The notes beneath the pieces are model-generated. The model made no database searches. It was given only the letters and a program-made list of their open reading frames with translations, and was not told the origin of the DNA. 64,000 bases of DNA from contig CACYRP010000011.1 in the NCBI GenBank assembly GCA_902776765.1, positions 1-64,000 of the forward strand. Reading direction: 5' to 3'. The translations under genes and the position numbers were made by a program. The stretch is from Fibrobacter succinogenes. Its GTDB lineage: Bacteria > Fibrobacterota > Fibrobacteria > Fibrobacterales > Fibrobacteraceae. This document shows, piece after piece, positions 43,084 through 53,116 of the stretch (the stretch's first letter is position 1; each line of letters begins with the position of its first letter).

Positions 43084-44958
43084 ATGAAAATTTTTAACAA
43101 AGTTATAGAATTTGAAAATTTTGCAAACAACCGTTTGCAAAAATCGTCATTTTGCATTTTATTGTTTGCAATGCTAGCATTTGCCCAAGAGTTCAATATG
43201 AACAACATGCCGCCTCCCGAGGCCAGCTTGCAATATTCCGCGGGTACATTGGCAAAAGGTTCGAGCGTCACTGTAGACATTACCATCCCCAACAACTGGC
43301 ATGTGAACGCGAATGTTGCGGCCGATGAATTTTTGAAACCATCGTCTATCGAAATTTCGGCACAAGGTATTCACTTTGGAGAGCCCAAGTGGCCTGAGCC
43401 ACTTAAGGAATACAGCGAAGCTTTGGACCTTGAGAATCTCGTTTTTAAGGGGCATTTCCAAATCATGCTCCCCATCGAAGGAATCGACGACAAATACGAT
43501 AGCCTCACCACTTCGGCTACGTTCCATTACCAGGCCTGCGACAATTCCATTTGCCTTGCACCGTCGAAAGTCACGTTTGGAGTAAACTCCACTGGATTTG
43601 CAAAGAAAAGCGGCTTGCAACCGGCATCCTTAAAAAAAAACGATGACGACATCCAAAGCGCCCCAGAAACCGCACAAGACCATTTTGCCGAAGAAAGTTC
43701 CGCAGGCACACTGATTTTGCTTTTATCGGCACTGCTTGGCGGTATCATTTTGAACCTCATGCCGTGCGTTTTGCCGGTCCTTTCGCTCAAGCTTTTTAGC
43801 CTCATCAAGCAAGCAGGGGAAAGCAGAAAGCGACTCCTTACTTTAGGCATCGCGACAACCGCTGGCATTCTCACCAGCTTCTGGATTCTCGCAGGCATTG
43901 TCGCAGTAATCAAGGCTGGCGGCGGAAACGCGGGCTGGGGAATGCAGTTCCAGAGCGCGGGTTTCATCGCATTCATGGTCGTAATCCTCACAGCATTTGC
44001 CATGAGTTTCTTTGGCGTTTTCGAAATATGGATTCCAGGAAGCGCAACAACTCGCATGGATTTTACAAGCCGAAAGCAAGGTTTTGCAGGCGCTTTCTTT
44101 ACAGGCGCACTCCTCGTATTGCTCAGTACGCCATGCTCTGCACCATTCCTCGGAACCGCCATGGGTTTTGCATTCACGACATCGACCCCCGTACTGTTCC
44201 TGTTCTTTACCGCAGCAGGCATTGGCCTTGCACTCCCCTACATGCTCGTAAGCGCATTCCCGAAAGTCTTGAAAGTTTTCCCAAAACCAGGCGCCTGGAT
44301 GGTTACGCTCCAGAAAATCATGGGCGTTCTTTTGCTCGCTACCGTCGTTTGGCTTTTGTGGATTGTGCACGAACAGTCCGGTAACTTTGGCGTTGGCATA
44401 TTCGCCGCCATTTCGCTATTGAGCATCGCCTTGAGTTTTGCCATCGGGAACATCGCCCCGCCGGGTGTTGCATTTTTCCGTGAAGTTCTCGCCGTTGGAG
44501 GTTCCGTAATCATCCTCTTTGTAATCTGGTTTGCATTCGCTTCCCCCAAATACGAAGACGAAGTCAATGCGAGATTCAAGGCAAGATCGGTACAGCTCGT
44601 CACAGAAGACGGATGGTACCGCTATACGCCGGAACTCATCGAAGATTTCGCCAAGGCCGGCCGCACCGTTTTTATTGACGCCACCGCCGACTGGTGCATC
44701 ACCTGCAAGGCAAACGAAGCCGCCGTCTTGAACCGCGAAGATTTTAGGCGCGCCATGGATAGCCTAAACGTAGCCCTCGTGAAGGCCGACTGGACTCGCG
44801 AAACGCCCGAAGTCACAAAGCTCCTCCGCAGCATGGGCAAGTCCGGCGTGCCCGCCTACGCCATTTACCCCGCCGGCGACAAGAGCAAACAAATCGTGTT
44901 GCCGGAATTGCTCACGACAAATGCGATCGTGGAGAAGATTACGGGGAGAAGGAAGTGA
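43084..44958 (+). CDS. dsbD: thiol:disulfide interchange protein DsbD
   Basis: A 624-residue three-domain protein. N-terminal periplasmic domain with its Cys pair in QACDNSICLAPSK; eight hydrophobic helices (about 210-480) with the conserved membrane Cys residues in NLMPCVLPVLSLKLF and LSTPCSAPFLGTAM; and a C-terminal thioredoxin domain with DATADWCITCKANE. All three Cys pairs are present, so electron transfer from cytosolic thioredoxin to the periplasm should work. N-terminal signal peptide ends AFAQ. No strong Shine-Dalgarno. The thioredoxin-like protein at 2.0 kb could be a client. Confidence 0.95.
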   Translation: MKIFNKVIEFENFANNRLQKSSFCILLFAMLAFAQEFNMNNMPPPEASLQYSAGTLAKGSSVTVDITIPNNWHVNANVAADEFLKPSSIEISAQGIHFGEPKWPEPLKEYSEALDLENLVFKGHFQIMLPIEGIDDKYDSLTTSATFHYQACDNSICLAPSKVTFGVNSTGFAKKSGLQPASLKKNDDDIQSAPETAQDHFAEESSAGTLILLLSALLGGIILNLMPCVLPVLSLKLFSLIKQAGESRKRLLTLGIATTAGILTSFWILAGIVAVIKAGGGNAGWGMQFQSAGFIAFMVVILTAFAMSFFGVFEIWIPGSATTRMDFTSRKQGFAGAFFTGALLVLLSTPCSAPFLGTAMGFAFTTSTPVLFLFFTAAGIGLALPYMLVSAFPKVLKVFPKPGAWMVTLQKIMGVLLLATVVWLLWIVHEQSGNFGVGIFAAISLLSIALSFAIGNIAPPGVAFFREVLAVGGSVIILFVIWFAFASPKYEDEVNARFKARSVQLVTEDGWYRYTPELIEDFAKAGRTVFIDATADWCITCKANEAAVLNREDFRRAMDSLNVALVKADWTRETPEVTKLLRSMGKSGVPAYAIYPAGDKSKQIVLPELLTTNAIVEKITGRRK

Positions 44959-45045
44959 CTTAAGGCTATTTTCGCTTTTTACAATTTCAACGAAAAATGT
45001 ATGGATCCTAGCGAAGCGAGGATGACCGCTATAAATCTAGACACG

Positions 45046-45077
45046 AAAATGCCCCGCTATAAGCGGGGCCATTTTTC
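45046..45077. terminator. bidirectional terminator between dsbD and the GT4 gene
   Basis: GAAAATGCCCCGCT, ATA, AGCGGGGCCATTTTT: a hairpin with A and T runs on both sides between convergent genes. Word repeats and REP-like DNA surround it. Confidence 0.82.
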
Positions 45078-45150
45078 TAAGTTCTATGTTCTGCCAAATT
45101 CTCTAGCAACTGTTTCTAGTAACTTTTAGCTGAAAACTGCCGCGAAACCG

Positions 45151-46380
45151 CTATCGCTTCCCTTCGCGCTTGTAGCGTTCGATGCATTCGGCGTAGAAGT
45201 CAAAGGTCTGCTTCGCGATGGTTTTCCAGCTGAACACGTCAATGGCGCGCTTGCGGCTGACTTCGCCCATCTTCTTCGCCAATTCCGGATTTTCGAGAAT
45301 CTTGTTAAGCTTGTTTGCAAAATCAGTCTGGAAGGCCTTCGGATCAGCCGGTTCGAAGTTCGTGGCAGACACGGCCTTGAGCGGCACGAGGTAACCCGTT
45401 TCGCCATCGACGATGATTTCCGGGATGCCACCCACAGCAGAACCCACGACAGGCGTTCCGCAGCTCATAGCTTCCAGGTTGATGATGCCGAAGGGTTCGT
45501 AAAGAGACGGCGTTGCAAATACGGTTGCGTGGCTATAAAGCACGCGAAGTTCCGTATGCGGCACCGCATCCTGAATCCACACGACACCGTCGCGCGTCTT
45601 CTGGACTTCTTCAATCAAGTGCTTGCATTCGTCGGCAAGTTCCTGCGTATCCGGCGCCCCAGCGCAAAGCACCACCTGAGCGTTCTTGTCGATTTGCGGA
45701 ATAGCTTGAATCAATTGGCTAATGCCCTTCTGGCGCGTAATGCGACCCACGAAAAGTACGAACGGACGATTCGGATCCACGCCCCACTTTTTCAAGATTT
45801 CTTCGTCGAAAGTCGGCTTGTAAAAGTCCGGATCGATACCATTGTAGATAACCTTCACGCGGTCTTCCGGCACACCATAAAGTTTCATCACGTCGCGCTT
45901 CATGCCTTCGCTCACGGCAATCACGCCATCAGCGGCTTCGTAAGCGGTACGTTCAATCCAGCAGCTCATGTTATAGCCGCCGTCACCGAGCTGTTCGGCC
46001 TTCCACGGGCGATGCGGTTCGAGCGAGTGCGTCGTGAGAATGAGCGGGCACTGCAAAAGGCGACTTGCAACAACACCACCAAAATGGCTATACCAAGTAT
46101 GGCAATGAATCACATCAATATCCTTGAGCGAAGACATCCACTGGAGATTGATATCCAAGGGCTTCAAGATTTTCTTGAAACGTTCATCAGCCGGAGTGCA
46201 TTCGAGTTTCTGGCTAAAACCAATGGCACGAATATTGTCCGCATCATCATTCTGCGGGCCAAAGCAACGAGCTTCGATGTGGCAGAGCTTGGAAAGTTCC
46301 TGACTGAGGAATTTTACGTGGATACCTGCACCGCCATAGATTTCTGGCGGAAATTCATTAGTAAGGATAGCTGCGTTCAT
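45151..46380 (-). CDS. GT4 glycogen synthase / maltose-1-phosphate synthase-type glycosyltransferase
   Basis: A 409-residue GT-B enzyme. N-terminal EFPPEIYGGAGIHVKFL matches actinobacterial-type glycogen synthases (TIGR02149-like; GlgM). HCHTWYSHFGG, NGIDPDFYKPTF, FVGRITRQKGI, and the C-terminal EPFGIINLEAMSCGTPVVGSA with GIPEIIVDG are donor-binding GT4 features. It should transfer glucose from ADP- or UDP-glucose to glycogen or to glucose 1-phosphate. Whether the product is glycogen or maltose 1-phosphate cannot be decided here. Fibrobacter stores glycogen, and a CBM48-type protein is encoded at 18.4 kb. Confidence 0.85.
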   Translation of the reverse strand: MNAAILTNEFPPEIYGGAGIHVKFLSQELSKLCHIEARCFGPQNDDADNIRAIGFSQKLECTPADERFKKILKPLDINLQWMSSLKDIDVIHCHTWYSHFGGVVASRLLQCPLILTTHSLEPHRPWKAEQLGDGGYNMSCWIERTAYEAADGVIAVSEGMKRDVMKLYGVPEDRVKVIYNGIDPDFYKPTFDEEILKKWGVDPNRPFVLFVGRITRQKGISQLIQAIPQIDKNAQVVLCAGAPDTQELADECKHLIEEVQKTRDGVVWIQDAVPHTELRVLYSHATVFATPSLYEPFGIINLEAMSCGTPVVGSAVGGIPEIIVDGETGYLVPLKAVSATNFEPADPKAFQTDFANKLNKILENPELAKKMGEVSRKRAIDVFSWKTIAKQTFDFYAECIERYKREGKR

Positions 46381-46518
46381 AGTTCAGTAAACAGTGGTTA
46401 GTGGACAGTGGTTAGGAGTGTTGTCCTGAAACTGTTTCCGCAAATAATTATAAAAAAAATTAAAGGTATCCGCCATGACGCTAAGCACAATTAGAGAAAT
46501 GTTTCTTGAGCCGCAAAT

Positions 46519-46558
46519 ACCAAAAGCCCCCGACCATAAAGATCGAGGCGCTTGGTGT
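46519..46558 (-). terminator. weak terminator-like hairpin after the first Ser-rich hydrolase
   Basis: On the minus strand ACCAAGCGCCTCGAT and GTCGGGGGCTTTTGGT pair imperfectly around CTTTATG. The T run is short (4 nt), so this is only a candidate. Confidence 0.5.
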
Positions 46559-46580
46559 TTGGAGTGTTTAGAATGAAAAG

Positions 46581-47816
46581 CTAGAAGTTCTTGCAGGTGC
46601 CTTTCCAGCGGCCACGTTCACCGATGATTTCACCGTTGATATAACGGCCGCTCGTACCGACGAAATCTGCCTTGCGGAAGTCTTCGCCACCGAGGTGCCA
46701 ACGCATCCAGGCAACCGTTGCAGCCATGCCGCCCCACGGACCAGAACCATGGCCCCAGCCGCATTCGCCCTGCTGGCATTCATTGCCCTGACCGCCCGTC
46801 ATCTTGATGAGGCATGCCGGAACCTTGACGCCGGGATTGTTGTAGTCGGCTTCGGCGTTCGGGCGTTCCATGCCACCTTCGCCATACACGATACCGATTG
46901 TTTTGCCCTGCGGAACTTTAGACATTGCAGAATGTCCAAGGTCACCGCTATTGTTGAGCATGGCGGTAATAACGCGACTGTCCTGAATGACCATCTGTTC
47001 GGATTCGAGACCGCCCATGGAGTGACCGGAGCAGCCGACCTTCGTCATGTCAAGCTTATTGTACAACGGATCGTTCGGATCTTTGTTCTTCTTTTCGAGC
47101 CAGTCGAGAGCGGGCTTGCCCTGCGAAGCGTTACCCGGAGATTCGCGGAGCGCAATCACCACGAAGCCGTGAGAAGCAAGGCGACGAATCATTCCACCGT
47201 ATGCACCCGGTTCCGTGCTGCCACCCGGACCCCACACGACAACAGCGTGTTTCTGGTCGTTAGAAAGCTGTTCCGGATAAGCAAGGATTCCACCACCATC
47301 GTGACCGGTGCGTTCAATGTACTTGACTCGCATCTGGTCCTTCGTTTCGTCCTTGCCTTCGGCAAGGAAAACGCCCTTCGGCTTCGCCTCTTCGCTCGAA
47401 GAAGATTCGACCTTCTTTTCGGAGCTAGAAGAGCTAACAACAGGAGCCTTTTCGGAACTGGAGCTTTCGACCTTAGCTTCGCTAGAGGAACTTGCCGGAG
47501 CAATACCTGCGCTAGAAGCCGGAGCCACTCCGCTTGAAGAACTTGCGGCAACATCAGCAGAAGATTCCGGATTTTGGACTGTCGCGCTACTAGATTCCGC
47601 GGCAGAAGAAATTTCGGTGCCACCTTGTTGGTTTAATTCGCCACCGCCCTGAACATCGGATGTAGAGCTAGACGAATCGTCGCCCGGCTGAACTTCACCT
47701 GAACTAGACGAAAGCCCACCATAATTGTTAATTGCAGATGTGACAGCATCGTCGCCACAATTGAAGAAGGCAAGCGAGCTCGCCAACACCATTGTCTTTA
47801 AAAGTTTGGATTTCAT
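46581..47816 (-). CDS. Ser-rich-linker lipoprotein alpha/beta hydrolase (copy 1)
   Basis: A 411-residue lipoprotein (lipobox AFFNCGD). Residues about 35-145 are a linker made of SSSS-containing repeats, the type common in Fibrobacter surface proteins. The C-terminal ~260 residues are an alpha/beta hydrolase of the PET hydrolase/cutinase/lipase-like class (VVVWGPGGSTEP oxyanion strand; nucleophile in GCSGHSMGGLESEQ; His in GHGSGPWGGM). The acid residue is not obvious. Tandem paralogue of the gene at 48033. Substrate unknown; plant-wall ester or polyester hydrolysis is plausible. Confidence 0.85.
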   Translation of the reverse strand: MKSKLLKTMVLASSLAFFNCGDDAVTSAINNYGGLSSSSGEVQPGDDSSSSTSDVQGGGELNQQGGTEISSAAESSSATVQNPESSADVAASSSSGVAPASSAGIAPASSSSEAKVESSSSEKAPVVSSSSSEKKVESSSSEEAKPKGVFLAEGKDETKDQMRVKYIERTGHDGGGILAYPEQLSNDQKHAVVVWGPGGSTEPGAYGGMIRRLASHGFVVIALRESPGNASQGKPALDWLEKKNKDPNDPLYNKLDMTKVGCSGHSMGGLESEQMVIQDSRVITAMLNNSGDLGHSAMSKVPQGKTIGIVYGEGGMERPNAEADYNNPGVKVPACLIKMTGGQGNECQQGECGWGHGSGPWGGMAATVAWMRWHLGGEDFRKADFVGTSGRYINGEIIGERGRWKGTCKNF

Positions 47817-47970
47817 TTTTTGTTCTCCTATTTACCATAACCTGATTAGAAACTACCTTATAATTTCGCAGATTTTCTTCATTTTGAATAAAGTCTCGTG
47901 GACAAAAAATCCAAATAGTTAATTTGTATAAAACACATAAATTTCCGCCTTCGCAGGAATGACGATTGAA

Positions 47971-48002
47971 AAAAAATCCCGGCCACAAGGGTCGGGATTT
48001 TT
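47971..48002 (-). terminator. terminator after the second Ser-rich hydrolase
   Basis: AAAAATCCCGGCC, ACAAG, GGTCGGGATTTTT: a near-perfect hairpin 30 bp after the stop codon at 48033. Confidence 0.88.
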
Positions 48003-48032
48003 GGTTGTTGGAGTGTGAAAACTATAATTAGA

Positions 48033-49319
48033 TTAGAAATTCTTGCACTGGGTTTTCCATTTGCCCTGCTTGCCAATGATATTGCCGTCAATGTACTTGC
48101 CACTGCGTCCAACAAAATCAGCCTTGCGTTCTGTTTCGCCACCGAGATGCCAGCGCATCCATGCAACGGTTGCAGCCATGCCGTCCCAAGAGCCAGAACC
48201 GTGACCGTAACCGCCTTCAGAGTTACGCGGGCCACCCGTCATTTCGATGAGGCAAGCCGGAGCCTTCACGCCAGCGTTGTTGTAGTCGTTCTTGGCGTTG
48301 TCCTTTTCCATACCGACTTCACCGAAGAGGATTGCAATCGTTCTGTCCGTTGCGACCTTGTTGGCGCCAGCGCCATTCCAGTCACCGCTGTTGTTGAGGA
48401 ATGCCGTAAGCACGCGCTTGTCCTTGATGACAGCCTGTTCAGATTCGAGACCGCCCATGGAGTGGCCAGAACAGCCGACCGTATTCATGTCGAGCTTGCC
48501 AAACAGCGGGCTATTGGAATCCTTGTTCTGCCTGTCAAGCCAATCCAAAGCCTTTATGGCCTGAGAAGCATCACCCGGAGATTCCTTGAGTGCAATCACG
48601 ACGAATCCGTGAGAAGCCAAACGACGGATCATGCCTTCGTAAGCACCCGGTTCGGTACCGCCACCCGGTCCCCAAACCACGACGCCGTGCTTTTGCGTAG
48701 AAGAGAGCTGTTTCGGATACGAGAGGATTCCACCGCCATCCCAGCCGGTACGTGTCTTGTATTCCACTTGCATCTGGTCTTTTTCTTCTTCCTTGCCGCT
48801 AGCAAGGAAAATGCCCTTCGGCGCTTCGCTAGAGCTAGATTCCACCTTCTTTTCGCTGGAGGAACTTGCAGGTTTTACAGCCTCACTGGAGCTAGAGACA
48901 GGCTTTTCGATGATGGCGCTAGAGCTAGATGCCGGCTTTTGCACATCGGCGCTGGATGCAGGATCCTGAACGTCAGCACTGGAGCCCGGTGCAACACCGC
49001 TGCTCGATGTCGGAAGCGGATTCGTTTCCGAGCCGCAAGCATCGGGCAGGCTAGAAGCCAAGCAACTTTCATCAACACTGCTAGAGCTAAGCGTTTCAAC
49101 CGTCCCCGTAGAACTGGACGAAACTCCAGAGATTTCGCCCTGTTGCTGACCAGCTTGTTCCGCAGAGCTAGAAGAGGCCCCATCACCCGACTGAACTTCA
49201 CCCGAACTAGACGAAAGTCCGCCATAATTGTTTATTGCAGATGTGACGGCATCATCACCACAATTGAAGAAGGCCAAAGTACTGGCCAACACCATTGCTT
49301 TTAAAATTTTTGATTTCAT
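48033..49319 (-). CDS. Ser-rich-linker lipoprotein alpha/beta hydrolase (copy 2)
   Basis: A 428-residue paralogue of the preceding gene. The first 45 residues are nearly identical (NCGDDAVTSAINNYGGLSSS), then a longer SSSS linker with VQDPASSADVQKPASSSS, then the hydrolase domain with VVVWGPGGGTEP, nucleophile in GCSGHSMGGLESEQ and His in GYGHGSGSWDGM. The near-identical start, different linker and moderate divergence of the catalytic part show a tandem duplication with separate later evolution. Each copy has its own terminator. Confidence 0.87.
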   Translation of the reverse strand: MKSKILKAMVLASTLAFFNCGDDAVTSAINNYGGLSSSSGEVQSGDGASSSSAEQAGQQQGEISGVSSSSTGTVETLSSSSVDESCLASSLPDACGSETNPLPTSSSGVAPGSSADVQDPASSADVQKPASSSSAIIEKPVSSSSEAVKPASSSSEKKVESSSSEAPKGIFLASGKEEEKDQMQVEYKTRTGWDGGGILSYPKQLSSTQKHGVVVWGPGGGTEPGAYEGMIRRLASHGFVVIALKESPGDASQAIKALDWLDRQNKDSNSPLFGKLDMNTVGCSGHSMGGLESEQAVIKDKRVLTAFLNNSGDWNGAGANKVATDRTIAILFGEVGMEKDNAKNDYNNAGVKAPACLIEMTGGPRNSEGGYGHGSGSWDGMAATVAWMRWHLGGETERKADFVGRSGKYIDGNIIGKQGKWKTQCKNF

Positions 49320-49467
49320 TCTAAGTACTCCTCTTATTTTTTACAAAACCAGCCACCCATCCATTAGCCCTTAAAGGGGGCTATTTTTTAAACTAAATCA
49401 AAACGTGAGGAGAAACTATATATGTAAAATTCCTTTTATTGATAAAAAATCCATAACGACCTTAAAA

Positions 49468-49497
49468 GGAAAAAGCCGGAACAAAAGATTCCGGCAA
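49468..49497 (-). terminator. terminator after folE
   Basis: GCCGGAATC, TTTT, GTTCCGGCTTTTTCC on the minus strand, between folE and the second Ser-rich hydrolase. Confidence 0.8.
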
Positions 49498-49577
49498 ACA
49501 AGCATACGCAAAAATTTTTCGCCCCAATTCCCCTAACTTTGCATCAGGACAGGGCACAAAATAACAATATACCGCAA

Positions 49578-50144
49578 TTATCTGGGAGCGTAAATGCGGG
49601 ACATGAACTCGGCGCGAGTCTTTTCGTCGGTCTTGAAACGGCCCAAAAGCTGCGTCGTGACCATCATGGCGCCCGGCTTTTTCACACCGCGCATTGTCAT
49701 GCACATGTGGCTTGCTTCCAAAACGACCGCAACACCCTTCGGCTGCAACACTTTTTGAATGAGTTCGGCAATCTGGCGGGTCATGCGTTCCTGGATTTGA
49801 GGCATGCGGGCATAATATTCCACCACGCGCGGGATTTTCGAGAGGCCGACCACGCAATCACCCGGGATGTAAGCCACGTGGGCCTTGCCCGTGAATGGCA
49901 AAAAGTGGTGTTCGCACATGCTTGCAAACTGGATGTCCGGCACGATGATCATTTCATCGTACTTCTCGTGGAAACGGGTCTTGAGGATGTCTTCGGCCTT
50001 CATTTCGCCCGTAAGGCTCGTCATGAGCTCAGCGTACATCTTTGCAACACGCTTCGGCGTATCGATAAGTCCTTCACGGTTCGGGTCTTCGCCCATGCCT
50101 TCCAGAATCATCCGGAAGCCGTCTTCCATTTTCTTAAAATCCAT
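49578..50144 (-). CDS. folE: GTP cyclohydrolase I
   Basis: A 188-residue enzyme making dihydroneopterin triphosphate, the first step of folate synthesis. Signatures: [21 protein letters not shown] (Zn Cys and His), [22 protein letters not shown] and [17 protein letters not shown]. The ATG 50144 (MDFKKMEDG) is the natural start, the N-terminus being short; the frame upstream to 50243 is a word-repeat segment. Together with pabBC and folD it completes several folate steps in this window. Confidence 0.96.
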   Translation of the reverse strand: MDFKKMEDGFRMILEGMGEDPNREGLIDTPKRVAKMYAELMTSLTGEMKAEDILKTRFHEKYDEMIIVPDIQFASMCEHHFLPFTGKAHVAYIPGDCVVGLSKIPRVVEYYARMPQIQERMTRQIAELIQKVLQPKGVAVVLEASHMCMTMRGVKKPGAMMVTTQLLGRFKTDEKTRAEFMSRIYAPR

Positions 50145-50286
50145 AATGTACCCGCAAGCTGTGAGGTATGAGGTAGGTTGCCTACGGCTCCCTTCGAGGT
50201 ATGGGATACATCTAGAATCGCCAAGGCAATGCAAAGATAGCAAAAAACGTCAAGAATTACGATTTCCTAGTTATGGGGCAAAGCTG

Positions 50287-50877
50287 CTACACAAACACGA
50301 CTTCGTTACCTGTGCGGGGCGTTTCCGTACGGTTCGGGAGTCCCGATTCGGTGTCGGCATAGCCAATCGCAACGGATGCATACACGCGTTCATCTTCTTT
50401 AAGGCCAAAGCCGCGCAAGTATTCCAGAAGCGTCGGGTCTTCGTTAAGCCACTTGAGCTGATTGATATAGCAGCTGCCAAGGTCGAGTTCATTTGCGGCA
50501 AGCATCATGTTTTCGACAGCGCAGGCGACATCTGCCATGTTGTTGCCATATTCCTTCTTGTTCGCAACGACGATAAGCACGGGCGCCGTGTAGCAGAAAG
50601 AATAATTGCCCTTGCGCGAAAGCGTGATGGAATTCTTGAGGCTCTTGTAAAGGTCTTCGCGAAGTTCCATTTTTGCAAAAGCAGCCTGCACGAGTTCCTT
50701 GAGCTTTGCAATCACCGCCGCATCTGAAATCACAAAAAAGTGGTTGCTCTGCGCATTGCCGCCGGTAGGTCCAAAGCGCCCAGCTTCGACAATGGCTTCG
50801 AGCTTTTCGCGCTCCACCGTTTTTTGCTGAAATTTCCGCGTACTGCGGCGTGTCTTGATAGCTTCGAGTGTATTCAT
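50287..50877 (-). CDS. nitroreductase-family NAD(P)H:FMN oxidoreductase
   Basis: A 196-residue nitroreductase fold. MNTLEAIKTRRSTRKF is the usual N-terminal FMN-binding segment, followed by RFGPTGGNAQSNHFFVIS, VACAVENMMLAANELDLGSCYI and VAIGYAD. It should reduce nitro or quinone compounds, or act in flavin chemistry. The start at 50877 avoids overlap with the upstream gene (stop at 50894); the short gap suggests the gene is read through from the lipoprotein operon. Confidence 0.87.
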   Translation of the reverse strand: MNTLEAIKTRRSTRKFQQKTVEREKLEAIVEAGRFGPTGGNAQSNHFFVISDAAVIAKLKELVQAAFAKMELREDLYKSLKNSITLSRKGNYSFCYTAPVLIVVANKKEYGNNMADVACAVENMMLAANELDLGSCYINQLKWLNEDPTLLEYLRGFGLKEDERVYASVAIGYADTESGLPNRTETPRTGNEVVFV

Positions 50878-50893
50878 ATTTTTAAATGTAATA

Positions 50894-53101
50894 TTATTCT
50901 TCTGGCTCTTCAATGCCGGACAAATACCATGTGCCACTTGTCGTCGGAGTAAAACGATAAACCATCCCGTCAACATCCACGGTATAAAGCATGGTGCTTA
51001 CACGGGTTCCGCCTGCAAAACGGCTCAAGTCTAGCGGGTCCGGCAAAGAAACGCCTTCCCTTTCACGCAATTCAACTTTACCCCACCGAGTTTCGCTACC
51101 GAATTTAACGCAACTCCAAAGCGCCGAAGTTTCCTTGTTCCAATGCAAGCCCACATTCGAAAGAGTATCACAGCTTCCAAGGCTATCGCGATACGCATAG
51201 CTGACAGACGTTACGGTATCAACATCAAACCACATGTTCAACGTAGTGCATCTATAGTAAACCCCATCGTACCTTTTTACGGTATCATAAAGCGCCAAGG
51301 AACAGATATCTCCCGCCTTTTCCGGAGGCGTCAGTTTTTCCTTGTCTACAGGGTGCCACTTTCCATTCTCGCACATGTAATAATTTCCATCATAAACCTT
51401 TTTCAAAAAGTCATAGGGCATTATATTTTCACACGAATCCATGTGAATCACAGGAGGAATCACTTCTGCACTATCGAGCTTACGCCATTTGTACACCACG
51501 CTGGAATCACTCTTTTTCAAACCGCTATTTTCGCAAATGAAATAATCCAAGCTGTCTTTTGATATCTTTCTCAATTGTTTTCCAGTGCAGGGTTCACCCG
51601 CATAGACTGGCCACGGGATTTCGGCCCATACGGTATCGCCGGCACCGTAATCAGCATAACTACGGCATCCATAATAAATTCCAAGGTGTTTCCCTTTTTC
51701 ATTATCCTTTGCACAATGGCCGATAGAGTATGTCAGCGAATCCACCTCAAACCATTTTGAATTAATGCACTGTATATACAAATTATCTAGCTTTTTCGTA
51801 TCGCCATAACCATTGGTATAGCACCTTCCGAATTTCGCGGTCGCTTTCGCTTCGATATACTTTACAAAAGCAGCAGAATCCCTCCGGGAAACTTCCTTGC
51901 CGGCATACTTATCGCTCCAGGCACAATTATCCGATTTGTCGCATTCGCAAATGAACAACGAATCCCTGGTATAAATAGCCTCGCCATTCTTGGAACTCCC
52001 ACAGGAACCATAATAGCTATCTAGCAGTTTATCATGATGCACATTCTTTTTCCAAATGTTCGAGCCATTTTCACATAAATATTCATCGCCCTTGAACGAG
52101 ACAATAGACTTTGTACTAAGAATACACAGTCCAAGGGTATCCTCAATAGGATTTTTAAATCTCCATTGCGCATCATATTCGCTATAGCCATCGCGGTCAT
52201 AATAAAAGTATTTCCCATAGAACTTACTAGACTTCTTCTCGATTCTCACAGAATCTTTCGTCGTGAATTTTATCTCATAGACTTGGCCAAAAAAGTCCTT
52301 CTGCATATTCTTCAAGCCCACGACTGTATCCCTCGAAACACTCTGGAATACAGTCTCGCGCAAATTTTCGTCGGGAACATTTTCAAAAGTCGAAAGCCAT
52401 GCATCTGCCGCCGTAATAGCCATTGCCGTATCCACAAAGCTCTTCTCGGCATAGTAATCACGCAACTTCTTAAAATCACTGTAGAACAGGCTATCCGAAA
52501 TTTCGTGCCTGCAAATTACGTACAAAAGCAGATCGCTAAACCCAATATCGTGAGAAGAAATTTCATACGTTTTGATTCGATTTGCATTGAGGCCAAACCG
52601 TTTCGACATTTCTTCCAAAACCGTATCTTCGGCATCTGTAAAACTATAATTTTCCTTCTTTACAAAATGCTCGATACGCGAAGATGCAAGCGCCATGTAA
52701 ATATTCTGGCTGATGTTATAGTTACGGCTATTCGAATTTAGGCGATGGTACTGCGTAAATTCCATCTTGGATTTTTCGCCATACGGGAACTCCGTTACAA
52801 TCCTCAAAAGCGGATATTCAATATCCCTGGAAACCATGGTGAAACAGTTTTCTCTCCAATTCGCAGAATCCCTCGACAACTCGATTGTATCTACAGCATT
52901 CAGTTGCTCATCGACAACTTCAATACGGACCATCGAAGGCATCATCGTTGGCAAATACTCAACAGATACACTCACTGACGCCGGTGAATACTGGTATCCG
53001 TTTTCGTCCATTCGGGCAATAATTACACCCTCATCGTTATCGGAACATGCGACAAGATACATCGCCGCAAATATCGTTAAGACTGCACTTTTAAATTTCA
53101 T
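50894..53101 (-). CDS. Fibrobacter-type surface lipoprotein (paralogue without FISUMP domain)
   Basis: A 735-residue lipoprotein (lipobox YLVACSD). The N-terminal ~260 residues share a conserved block with its two neighbours (CRHEISDSLFYSDF, then AADAWLSTF, then SVSRDT). The remainder is a series of Cys-containing repeats of the form Y-x-C-x-(N/G)-x-W, for example YYMCENGKWHPVD and YYRCTTLNMWFDVD. I do not recognise the domain from other phyla. It ends shortly after the YTVDVDGMVYRF segment, where the paralogue at 53117 goes on into a FISUMP-like domain. Probably exported to the cell surface. Confidence 0.82.
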   Translation of the reverse strand: MKFKSAVLTIFAAMYLVACSDNDEGVIIARMDENGYQYSPASVSVSVEYLPTMMPSMVRIEVVDEQLNAVDTIELSRDSANWRENCFTMVSRDIEYPLLRIVTEFPYGEKSKMEFTQYHRLNSNSRNYNISQNIYMALASSRIEHFVKKENYSFTDAEDTVLEEMSKRFGLNANRIKTYEISSHDIGFSDLLLYVICRHEISDSLFYSDFKKLRDYYAEKSFVDTAMAITAADAWLSTFENVPDENLRETVFQSVSRDTVVGLKNMQKDFFGQVYEIKFTTKDSVRIEKKSSKFYGKYFYYDRDGYSEYDAQWRFKNPIEDTLGLCILSTKSIVSFKGDEYLCENGSNIWKKNVHHDKLLDSYYGSCGSSKNGEAIYTRDSLFICECDKSDNCAWSDKYAGKEVSRRDSAAFVKYIEAKATAKFGRCYTNGYGDTKKLDNLYIQCINSKWFEVDSLTYSIGHCAKDNEKGKHLGIYYGCRSYADYGAGDTVWAEIPWPVYAGEPCTGKQLRKISKDSLDYFICENSGLKKSDSSVVYKWRKLDSAEVIPPVIHMDSCENIMPYDFLKKVYDGNYYMCENGKWHPVDKEKLTPPEKAGDICSLALYDTVKRYDGVYYRCTTLNMWFDVDTVTSVSYAYRDSLGSCDTLSNVGLHWNKETSALWSCVKFGSETRWGKVELREREGVSLPDPLDLSRFAGGTRVSTMLYTVDVDGMVYRFTPTTSGTWYLSGIEEPEE

Positions 53102-53116
53102 TATCTCCTCCAGAAT

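Noticed and set aside
50145-50243. N-terminal extension of folE
   Set aside because: It translates a repeat-rich segment (GAGGTATGAGGTAGG words) and is not found in the usual length of the enzyme.
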